DNA from: Vibrio owensii CAIM 1854 = LMG 25443 | GTDB taxonomy: Bacteria; Pseudomonadota; Gammaproteobacteria; Enterobacterales; Vibrionaceae | Direction of reading: 5' to 3' | DNA: 64,000 bases | NCBI RefSeq assembly: GCF_000817815.1 | Contig: NZ_JPRD01000068.1 | Location: 1-64,000 of the forward strand | Shown here: positions 17,249 through 24,127 of the stretch, in pieces | Numbering within the stretch: position 1 is the first letter of the stretch | Layout of the letters: the number at the start of each line of letters is the position of its first letter | Translations under genes and position numbers: made by a program | The notes under the pieces: generated by a model | The model's input: the letters and a program-made list of their open reading frames with translations, nothing else | Database searches by the model: none | Told to the model about the DNA's origin: nothing

Positions 17249-17881
17249 ATGGTTCTAGGTAAACCTCAAACCGACCCAACATTAGAGTGGTTTCTTTCAC
17301 ACTGTCATATTCATAAGTACCCATCAAAAAGCACGCTAATTCACGCGGGCGAAAAAGCAGAGACTTTGTACTACATCGTTAAAGGTTCTGTTGCGGTTCT
17401 TATCAAAGACGAAGAAGGTAAGGAAATGATCCTTTCTTACCTAAACCAGGGCGACTTCATTGGTGAACTTGGTCTATTCGAAGAAGACCAAGAGCGTACA
17501 GCTTGGGTTCGCGCTAAATCTCCTTGTGAAGTGGCTGAGATTTCTTTCAAGAAATTCCGTCAACTTATCCAAGTTAACCCAGACATCCTAATGCGTCTTT
17601 CTGCGCAAATGGCTCGTCGTCTACAAGTTACTAGCCAAAAAGTGGGTGACCTAGCGTTCCTAGACGTAACTGGTCGTATCGCTCAGACTCTTCTGAACCT
17701 TGCTAAACAGCCAGATGCGATGACGCACCCAGACGGCATGCAAATCAAGATCACTCGTCAAGAAATCGGTCAAATCGTTGGCTGTTCTCGTGAGACAGTA
17801 GGTCGTATCTTGAAGATGCTAGAAGAGCAGAACCTAATTTCTGCGCACGGTAAAACTATCGTTGTTTACGGGACTCGTTAA
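17249..17881 (+). CDS. crp: cAMP receptor protein, global transcription regulator
   Basis: The 210-residue CRP is nearly identical to the E. coli protein by eye: cAMP-binding jelly roll (about 20-110; GDFIGELGLFEE and RTAWVRAKS), long dimer helix (about 111-137) and winged helix (about 168-190; TRQEIGQIVGCSRETVGRIL with recognition residues R, E and R). It activates carbon-catabolite and, in vibrios, competence, quorum-sensing and virulence genes. The ATG has AGAGGAAG upstream. A CRP-type site lies in its promoter region and a strong terminator follows. Confidence 0.98.
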   Translation: MVLGKPQTDPTLEWFLSHCHIHKYPSKSTLIHAGEKAETLYYIVKGSVAVLIKDEEGKEMILSYLNQGDFIGELGLFEEDQERTAWVRAKSPCEVAEISFKKFRQLIQVNPDILMRLSAQMARRLQVTSQKVGDLAFLDVTGRIAQTLLNLAKQPDAMTHPDGMQIKITRQEIGQIVGCSRETVGRILKMLEEQNLISAHGKTIVVYGTR

Positions 17882-17905
17882 TCTCGATTAACGTTTAAAA
17901 AATTT

Positions 17906-17946
17906 AAAAGCCACCAAATGCAAGTTTGGTGGCTTTTTCTTTTTTG
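17906..17946 (+). terminator. crp terminator
   Basis: AAAAGCCACCAAA and TTTGGTGGCTTTT pair around a 6-base loop, followed by a long T-rich run. It begins 25 bases after the crp stop. Confidence 0.94.
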
Positions 17947-18107
17947 GGAATCGGGAACGGAAAGCAAAGAATCGAGAGTCGAGAACACTGCGTTCCGAGA
18001 GCGGACTTCGTCCTACGAGATAAAGCCCTCTCAGATTTCGAGTTTTCAACTCTCTCGAAGCAAAGCGTTCCCGCATCTATAGGGCGCAGCCCGTTCTCGA
18101 TTCTTCT
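17946..18107. repeat. palindromic intergenic repeat element (about 160 bases)
   Basis: The stretch has imperfect terminal inverted repeats (AAGAATCGAGA...GAGAAC near 17968-17985 against GTTCTCGATTCTT at 18093-18105) and internal perfect hairpins GGAC-TTC-GTCC (18003-18013) and GGGC-GCA-GCCC (18082-18092). It has no coding logic and directly abuts the DUF1338 stop codon. The style resembles small interspersed palindromes seen in many vibrio genomes; copy number cannot be judged from one window. Confidence 0.6.
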
Positions 18108-18899
18108 TTACCCGTTGGTGCTTTCGAAGATCTTATCTGCCGATGCAGCCACAAATCCTGGGTACAACTCACCGTTATCCATTGGGTAGCGCTTAGCAAA
18201 CTCGTAGAAGCCTCCAGGAATCACCTCAACGCCTTCAGTAAAGGTCACTGGCACTTTGTCTGCCATGGTCGATGATTGCTCTAGTAGCACCTCTGGCGTG
18301 CCTTTTACTTCACCGCCATTCTCGTTGATGGTGAACCCTACTGTACGTAGGTGGTCGTTCACTTGCTTTACTTCTTCATGCTGGTTGAGTTGATTCACAC
18401 TCACTGTGAAGTGGTTTGCTCCGTAACCGTGCGCAGCAAGCCAAGAAGCGTATTCACTCTCTTTCGCTAAGATTTGGAAGTCAGCATAGCTAAGGTCCCA
18501 CAAACGTCCGCCGTACAAGAAATCATTGCCAGTCAGTTTAGAAGCATCAACCTGCTCTACCAATTTATGAACAATGGCTTGTAGCTCTGGTGAGCACTCA
18601 TCCACTTTCAATTCACTGATGAAGACTTTTGGTTGTTTCGGATCTGGGTGCTCAAAATGTTTTGCCACCAGCTTTTTGCTTTCAAATACGTAGTCACCAC
18701 AGGCTTTGTAACCCACCGCTAGGAATGGCTTCGCTAACGTTTCAATGCCTAGGGGAGCGACATTAAACGTACGTAGCGCAATATGGTCATTAATCAGAGG
18801 CTCATCTTCTTGAAGAAGTTGATGGACTTTAGCAGCGGAAGGGCAAAGACGTTGAATGTAGTCTTGCCATAGCGATTCAAATAACACATCGGGCGTCAT
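18108..18899 (-). CDS. DUF1338 domain protein, probable iron-dependent 2-oxo acid oxygenase
   Basis: The 263-residue DUF1338 protein carries the likely metal ligands as H39 in NDHIALRTF, a His in GANHFTVSV and a Glu in GGFYEFAKRYP. Members of this family (for example HglS) are Fe(II)-dependent 2-oxoadipate dioxygenase/decarboxylases. The position after astC-astA-astD suggests a link to amino-acid catabolism, but its substrate is not established. The ATG has AAGGAG at ideal spacing. It is separated from astD by 264 bases. Confidence 0.85.
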   Translation of the reverse strand: MTPDVLFESLWQDYIQRLCPSAAKVHQLLQEDEPLINDHIALRTFNVAPLGIETLAKPFLAVGYKACGDYVFESKKLVAKHFEHPDPKQPKVFISELKVDECSPELQAIVHKLVEQVDASKLTGNDFLYGGRLWDLSYADFQILAKESEYASWLAAHGYGANHFTVSVNQLNQHEEVKQVNDHLRTVGFTINENGGEVKGTPEVLLEQSSTMADKVPVTFTEGVEVIPGGFYEFAKRYPMDNGELYPGFVAASADKIFESTNG

Positions 18900-18947
18900 A
18901 ACGACTCCTTGTTATGAAATGTAGAGTTAGGGGTAAGAGGAAGTTGA

Positions 18948-18993
18948 CCGCTCGTTCACAGCCCTAAAGCTGTCCAGAATCACGAACGAGCGG
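18948..18993 (-). other. inverted repeat upstream of the DUF1338 gene
   Basis: CCGCTCGTTC (18948-18957) and GAACGAGCGG (18984-18993) form a perfect 10-bp inverted repeat separated by 26 bases in the astD-DUF1338 spacer. No T-run follows in either direction, so it is not a typical terminator. It could be an mRNA stem that separates expression of the two genes. Confidence 0.5.
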
Positions 18994-19163
18994 CCATCAA
19001 CCTGTGACGGTATGTGTGGCATAAGTGCCAGTCAGTCAACACGCACTGGAGAGTCTTAAGCTCGCCTTTGGCGTTTGCCAGCGCGCTTACCAGAATCCTA
19101 ACTTGGTAAATAGCTCCGGCAGAGAGAAGCGGCGATACTTTGTCACCACTTCGTGTTTCTCTA

Positions 19164-20621
19164 TTACAGGCTCACACCCGGACTCAATGTGGCAGGCAAG
19201 ACCGTCTCTTGTCCTTCCATTGATGCCATTGGGTACGCACAGTAGTCTGCTGCGTAGTAAGCGCTTGGACGTAGGTTACCTGACGCACCCGGACCACCAA
19301 ATGGTGCATCACCACTTGCGCCTGTTAGCTGACGGTTGCGGTTCACGATGCCAGCACGAATGTGGTCCACGAAGTATTCCCACTCTTGGTCGTTGGTTGA
19401 AACCAGACCCGCAGAGAGACCAAAGCGCGTATCGTTCGCCAGCTCTACTGCTTTCTCTAGCCCTTCGTAGCGTACTACTTGTAGAAGTGGACCGAAGTAC
19501 TCTTCATCTGGCAGTTCAGCAATGTTCGTCACATCGATGATTCCTGGAGAAACAAACGCCGCTTCGCCCGCTTTTGCTTCAATCAAGCTTTCGCCACCCA
19601 GTGCTTGCAAGTTCGCTTGTGCATCGAGGATGAACTTAGCTGCCGCAAGCGAAATTTGCGGTCCCATGAAAGGCGCAGGCTCTGCAAATGGTTGGTCTAC
19701 GCGAATATTGAGTGTCGCTTCCACCAGCTTAGTAATGACTGCATCACCCTTGTCGCCAAATGGAATATATAGACGACGAGCACAGGTACAGCGTTGTCCT
19801 GCACTGATGAAGGCAGATTGGATAATGGTGTAAACCGTTGCGTCTAGATCGCCGTAGTTATCCGAGATAACCATCGGGTTGTTGCCGCCCATTTCAAGCG
19901 CCAGCATTTTGCCCGGCTGACCAGCAAACTGACGATGGAGAACATGACCTGTGTTTGCACTACCAGTGAACAGCACGCCATCGATGCCTTTCGCATCCGC
20001 CAGCGCAATGCCTGTCTCTTTCGCACCTTGGACTAGGTTAATCACACCTTTTGGTAGGCCGACCTCTTCCCACAACTTCATAGCGAGTTCACCCGTCCAT
20101 GGCGTTTGCTCAGACGGTTTGAAGACTACAGTGTTACCAGCCAATAGTGCTGGCACGATGTGACCATTTGGCAGGTGACCCGGGAAGTTATAAGGACCGA
20201 AGACCGCCATCACACCCAATGGGCGATGACGCAATACAATTTGGTTGCCTGCGGCTTCACGTGTCGCTTCACCCGAACGGTCGTGGTAAGCACGAATAGA
20301 AATAGCGATTTTACCCGCCATCGCTGCCGCTTCGGTGCGTGTTTCCCAGATTGGCTTGCCGGTTTCTTTGGCAATCACTTCAGCGATTTTTTCGCTGTTC
20401 TCTTTTACTTTCTCAGCAAAAGCCAACACGATCGCTTCGCGCTCTGCGAATGGACGCTTCTTCCAATCAACAAACGCTTCACGCGCCGCAGATACCGCTT
20501 GGTTAACCTGCTCTGCTGTTGCGCCGTTACCTTGCCAGATCACTTCTTGGTTGTAAGGCGACAGAGACGTAAATACTTCCCCCTGACCTTGTACCCATTC
20601 ACCTGCAATCCAATGTGTCAT
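19164..20621 (-). CDS. astD: succinylglutamate-semialdehyde dehydrogenase
   Basis: The 485-residue aldehyde dehydrogenase shows the NAD-binding segment VLFTGSANTG, catalytic Glu in ALEMGGNNPMV and catalytic Cys in SAGQRCTCARR. It oxidises N-succinylglutamate semialdehyde to N-succinylglutamate, step four of the ammonia-producing arginine succinyltransferase pathway. The start MTHWIAGEW has AAGGA upstream. It is 28 bases after astA. astB and astE are not in this window. Confidence 0.95.
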   Translation of the reverse strand: MTHWIAGEWVQGQGEVFTSLSPYNQEVIWQGNGATAEQVNQAVSAAREAFVDWKKRPFAEREAIVLAFAEKVKENSEKIAEVIAKETGKPIWETRTEAAAMAGKIAISIRAYHDRSGEATREAAGNQIVLRHRPLGVMAVFGPYNFPGHLPNGHIVPALLAGNTVVFKPSEQTPWTGELAMKLWEEVGLPKGVINLVQGAKETGIALADAKGIDGVLFTGSANTGHVLHRQFAGQPGKMLALEMGGNNPMVISDNYGDLDATVYTIIQSAFISAGQRCTCARRLYIPFGDKGDAVITKLVEATLNIRVDQPFAEPAPFMGPQISLAAAKFILDAQANLQALGGESLIEAKAGEAAFVSPGIIDVTNIAELPDEEYFGPLLQVVRYEGLEKAVELANDTRFGLSAGLVSTNDQEWEYFVDHIRAGIVNRNRQLTGASGDAPFGGPGASGNLRPSAYYAADYCAYPMASMEGQETVLPATLSPGVSL

Positions 20622-20649
20622 TGTTTCTATCCTTAAATTCTGTCGTCAG

Positions 20650-21669
20650 TTACTGCGGAAGAAGGCGAACAAAATCCCCTTCCTCAACCAAGAGTGCATC
20701 CGCCAATTCTGGTGCAAGCACTACGTTTTGCGTTTCTGCGTCATACGCTGCTTTTGCTGCTGCGGCACGGAAGTTTTCGAATGACGAATTACACATCAAG
20801 AAGTCTTGTGTGCTGGTGTGCTCCGAGATTTTGACTTGCGCGCGGAATGAGTGGCGTACCGATTCGATATTACGTAAGTCACACTCCACCGTTGGACCAC
20901 CATCGAAAATGTCGACGTATCCACGGTTGGTAAAGCCTTCGCGCTCAAGCAGCTTCAATGCTGGACGCGTGTTGTCGTGTACTTTACCAATCACGGCTTG
21001 TGCTTCTGGGCTCAGTAGGTTGATGTAGATTGGCAACTTCGGCATCAAGTCGGCGATAAAGCCTTTCTTGCCGATACCAGTTAGGTAATCCGCAAGCGTA
21101 AAATCGATAGAGAAGAAATGCTCTTGAAGCCACTGCCAGAATGGCGAGTTACCGTTCTCGTCTGATACGCCACGCATTTCAGCAAAGATGGTTTCCGAGA
21201 AACGCTCTGGGTGCTCTGCCATCATTAAGAAACGACATTTGGACATCAGACGCCCGTTCAAGCCACCACGGAATTTCTCACGCAGGAACAAGGTACAGAT
21301 TTCGCTGTTACCCGTGTAGTTATTACCAAATGTCAGCAGCTTAACCACGTTGTTTACGCCAAGCTTTGGAGACGAGTGCACCACTTTACTGATGTGGTAA
21401 GAATAAAAAGGCACATCCCAGCCGATCGAAGCTTCAATACCTGTGGTACCTGCCACTTCGCCAGTTTCAGATTCAAAGCCCACCATTAGGTAGCCTTCAT
21501 CACCGGCTTCCTTCACGTCAGGTTTGCCAAAACTGTATTCTGAGTGCTTGATTCGATTGGTTAACAGTTCTTCGTTAACCGGTAGAGATGTAAATCCATG
21601 ACCTGACTCAACCGCACAGGTGTGCAGCGCGTCATAATCCGACATTGCGATAGGGCGAACTACTAGCAT
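20650..21669 (-). CDS. astA: arginine N-succinyltransferase
   Basis: The 339-residue product begins MLVVRPIAMSDYDALHTCA and carries the AstA markers FGNNYTGNSEICTLFL and RFSETIFAEMRG. It transfers succinyl from succinyl-CoA to arginine, the first step of the AST pathway. The ATG at 21667-21669 is chosen because GGAGGGAG lies just before it; a 7-codon longer reading would include that sequence. astD follows after 28 bases, while a hairpin (21721-21746) separates it from astC/argD. Confidence 0.94.
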   Translation of the reverse strand: MLVVRPIAMSDYDALHTCAVESGHGFTSLPVNEELLTNRIKHSEYSFGKPDVKEAGDEGYLMVGFESETGEVAGTTGIEASIGWDVPFYSYHISKVVHSSPKLGVNNVVKLLTFGNNYTGNSEICTLFLREKFRGGLNGRLMSKCRFLMMAEHPERFSETIFAEMRGVSDENGNSPFWQWLQEHFFSIDFTLADYLTGIGKKGFIADLMPKLPIYINLLSPEAQAVIGKVHDNTRPALKLLEREGFTNRGYVDIFDGGPTVECDLRNIESVRHSFRAQVKISEHTSTQDFLMCNSSFENFRAAAAKAAYDAETQNVVLAPELADALLVEEGDFVRLLPQ

Positions 21670-21720
21670 CAATACTCCCTCCAGATGCAAGAAGATCCTA
21701 ACTATATTGTAGGAACAATA

Positions 21721-21746
21721 CCCCCATCAGAGATCCTTGATGGGGG
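21721..21746 (-). other. intercistronic hairpin between astC/argD and astA
   Basis: CCCCCATCA and TGATGGGGG form a GC-rich stem in the 108-base spacer. On the minus strand the next bases are TATTGTTCC, not a clean T-run, so it may reduce or process rather than end transcription. Confidence 0.65.
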
Positions 21747-21777
21747 TTTCTAAGTTGACGATAAGCTGAGATCGCGC

Positions 21778-22989
21778 TTAAACCAGCGTTGCGATCGCTT
21801 TATCTAGCTTCGCCAAACCTTCTTCAATTTCTTGTTGTGTGATAACGAGTGATGGTGTGAAACGTACGACATTGGCACCCGCAACCAATACCATGAGACC
21901 TTGTTTACCTGCAGCAACCAGTACGTCACGCGCACGACCTTGCCACTCTTCATTCAGTGCAGCACCAAGCAGTAGACCTTTACCGCGCACTTCAGAGAAG
22001 ATGTTGTATTTCGCGTTAATCTTCTCCAGACCTTCACGGAACATGGCTTCACGCTCTAGTACGCCAGCCAATACTTCTGGTTTTGTCACTTCATCAACAA
22101 CCGCTTCTGCAACCGCACACGCTAGTGGGTTACCGCCGTAAGTTGAACCGTGCGTGCCTACTTTCATGTGCTCAGCCAGTTTTGCCGTCGTTAGCATGGC
22201 ACCGATAGGGAAACCGCCACCCAGTGATTTCGCTGTGCTTAGAATGTCTGGCGTGATGCCTAGACCTTGGTATGCGTAGAAATGACCAGTACGACCGTTA
22301 CCAGTTTGCACTTCATCGAAGATCAACAGTGCGTTGTGCTTGTCACACAGCTCGCGAACTGCTTGAGCGAACTCAGGTGTTGGTGGAATGATGCCGCCCT
22401 CACCTTGCAGAGGCTCCATCATTACCGCACAAGTGCGATCAGACATGTGTGCTTGTAGCGCTTCGATATCGTTGTAAGGAAGGTGTGTCACATCGCCTGG
22501 CTTAGGACCGAAACCGTCTGAGTAAGCCGCTTGACCACCAACCGTTACAGTAAAGAAAGTACGACCATGGAAACCTTGTTTGAATGCGATGATTTCAGAT
22601 TTCTCTGTACCATGAACGTCTGCTGCGTAACGACGTGCTAGCTTTAGTGCCGCTTCGTTCGCTTCTGCGCCAGAGTTAGCAAAGAACACGCGCTCAGCAA
22701 AGCTGACTTCTGTTAGCTTCTTCGCCAATCGCAGTGCCGGCTCGTTAGTCATAACATTACTTAGGTGCCAAAGCTTGTTACCTTGCTCAGTCAATGCGTT
22801 CACCATAACTGGGTGACAATGACCAAGACAGCTCACCGCAATACCACCAGCAAAGTCGATGTACTCATTTCCGTTCTGATCCCAAATGCGTGAACCTTCA
22901 CCTTTTACAGGGATCATTTCCATCGGGTTATAGCAAGGTACCATTACCTCATCGAATAAACCGCGCTCTACTTTGTTTTCCGTTGTCAT
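21778..22989 (-). CDS. argD: acetylornithine / succinylornithine aminotransferase
   Basis: The 403-residue class-III PLP aminotransferase has the PLP lysine in STAKSLGGGFP, FDEVQTGNGRTG and NSGAEANEAALKLARR. Such enzymes act on N-acetylornithine in arginine synthesis (ArgD) and on N-succinylornithine in arginine breakdown (AstC). Position before astA and astD argues for AstC; position next to pabA and crp matches E. coli argD. It is probably bifunctional. AAGGAATGTGCA precedes the ATG. Confidence 0.93.
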   Translation of the reverse strand: MTTENKVERGLFDEVMVPCYNPMEMIPVKGEGSRIWDQNGNEYIDFAGGIAVSCLGHCHPVMVNALTEQGNKLWHLSNVMTNEPALRLAKKLTEVSFAERVFFANSGAEANEAALKLARRYAADVHGTEKSEIIAFKQGFHGRTFFTVTVGGQAAYSDGFGPKPGDVTHLPYNDIEALQAHMSDRTCAVMMEPLQGEGGIIPPTPEFAQAVRELCDKHNALLIFDEVQTGNGRTGHFYAYQGLGITPDILSTAKSLGGGFPIGAMLTTAKLAEHMKVGTHGSTYGGNPLACAVAEAVVDEVTKPEVLAGVLEREAMFREGLEKINAKYNIFSEVRGKGLLLGAALNEEWQGRARDVLVAAGKQGLMVLVAGANVVRFTPSLVITQQEIEEGLAKLDKAIATLV

Positions 22990-23350
22990 TGCACATTCCT
23001 TCTTGATACCGCATGCCTAGCAGATAAGCGAATTTAACCAGCACTCTTTGCCAGCAAATAATGTTTTGCATTTAAGCTATTGCGGCATTGTATTTACATT
23101 TAATTAACCATTTCAATAGTGATTTATTCTTTTCGCCTTGGAGCGCAACCACCCATACTCACTATCTATGATTATTTATGCACCAAGAAACGCAAATAGA
23201 GAAGCGATTTTTTATAAAAGTTATGTATGACAAGGGTTAGAAAGAAAGGAGAAAAATGAATAGCCGCCACCAAATAGACGGAACGCATAGTTTTGCATTC
23301 CCATTCTTAGGCGAAAAACATGAAGAATTTGTTAAGAAAGGTGATCACGA
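22990..23350. other. 361-base intergenic region upstream of argD/astC
   Basis: The region between the argD start and the pabA stop is AT-rich and must hold the argD/astC promoter (minus strand). I could not identify a confident -35/-10 pair, a sigma54 box with correct 12-base GG-GC spacing, or a convincing ArgR box. Its right part holds the start of the small ORF at 23256. Confidence 0.6.
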
Positions 23351-23393
23351 TCAGATCGCTTTGCGCGCAAGAAAGTTTCCAAGCAGCTCGTGA
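23256..23393 (+). CDS. candidate small ORF, 45 codons, with strong ribosome binding site
   Basis: ATG at 23256 is preceded by AAAGGAGAAAA, a near-ideal ribosome binding site, and opens a 45-residue frame starting MNSRHQIDGTHSFAFPFLGE and ending RARKFPSSS before TGA at 23391-23393. The last 43 bases run antisense into the 3' end of pabA. A TATAAA-like element lies about 40 bases upstream. There is no signal peptide or membrane segment. I do not recognise it. The start signal is the main evidence, so chance remains possible. Confidence 0.4.
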   Translation: MNSRHQIDGTHSFAFPFLGEKHEEFVKKGDHDQIALRARKFPSSS

Positions 23394-23938
23394 CCTTGTT
23401 CTGTCTTAATCGACTCAGGATGAAACTGTACTGCGTCAATTGGCAGGGTTTTATGCTGATAACCCATGATTTCATCCATGGTTCCGTCAGGCAGTTCAGT
23501 CCAAGCGGTCAATTCAAACACATCAGGTAATGTGCCGTTTTTCACCACGAGAGAGTGGTAGCGGGTTACCGTCAGTGGGTTATTTAGGTTTTTAAACACA
23601 CTGCGACCGTTGTGACGAATTGGTGAGGTCTTACCGTGCATCACTTGTCGAGCACGTACCACTTCCCCTCCAAACACCTGCGCAATCGCCTGATGGCCAA
23701 GGCAAACGCCCAAGATAGGTAACTTACCAGCAAAGTGTTCAATGGCTTGTAGAGAGATACCTGCTTCGTTAGGGGTACATGGCCCTGGAGATATCACCAA
23801 GTGAGTTGGGTTGAGCGCCTCAATGCCTTGGATGTCGATTTCATCGTTACGCACCACCTTTACGTCTGCACCAAGCTCGCAGAAGTATTGGTAAAGGTTG
23901 TAGGTAAAAGAGTCGTAGTTATCGATGATCAACAACAT
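23351..23938 (-). CDS. pabA: aminodeoxychorismate synthase / anthranilate synthase glutamine amidotransferase
   Basis: From ATG 23936-23938 the product is 195 residues, a class-I glutamine amidotransferase with MLLIIDNYDSFTYNL, nucleophile C79 in GVCLGHQAIAQVFGG and the catalytic His/Glu in FHPESI. It supplies ammonia to PabB for 4-aminobenzoate (folate) and may also serve TrpE. Its position beside argD matches E. coli pabA. A 23-codon longer reading lacks conserved sequence and was not used. Ribosome binding site is weak. Confidence 0.92.
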   Translation of the reverse strand: MLLIIDNYDSFTYNLYQYFCELGADVKVVRNDEIDIQGIEALNPTHLVISPGPCTPNEAGISLQAIEHFAGKLPILGVCLGHQAIAQVFGGEVVRARQVMHGKTSPIRHNGRSVFKNLNNPLTVTRYHSLVVKNGTLPDVFELTAWTELPDGTMDEIMGYQHKTLPIDAVQFHPESIKTEQGHELLGNFLARKAI

Positions 23939-24054
23939 AAAGGGTCGGTTGCTCCAATCCGTTTTGGCAATGCTTACGTAGTGAATCGCCACGTTCGTGA
24001 CAATCAAGGGCGGTATTTTGCTATACCAAGCAAGAAAGGCAAGTTTTTGCTGAA

Positions 24055-24081
24055 TAAAAAGGCCAGCATAGGCTGGCCTTT
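24055..24081 (-). terminator. terminator of the secreted nuclease gene
   Basis: AAAGGCCAGC and GCTGGCCTTT pair around a 4-base loop; on the minus strand TTTTTATT follows. It lies about 47 bases beyond the nuclease stop. Confidence 0.9.
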
Positions 24082-24127
24082 GGTCTTTACAGCTATTTAG
24101 GAACTGTTTGTCAGGAAATAAATTCGT

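Noticed and set aside
19080..19180. Minus-strand reading EKHEVVTKYRRFSLPELF after astD, coding-like at first sight
   Set aside because: It has no start codon with a ribosome binding site, and astD itself ends normally (LPATLSPGVSL), so a frameshifted astD tail is not supported.
19025..19540. Plus-strand open frame across the astD 3' end
   Set aside because: Most of it is antisense to astD; composition is shadow-like and no ribosome binding site is seen.
23000..23060. sigma54-like TGGCA...TGC before argD/astC
   Set aside because: The GG to GC distance is ten bases instead of twelve, so sigma54 should not use it.
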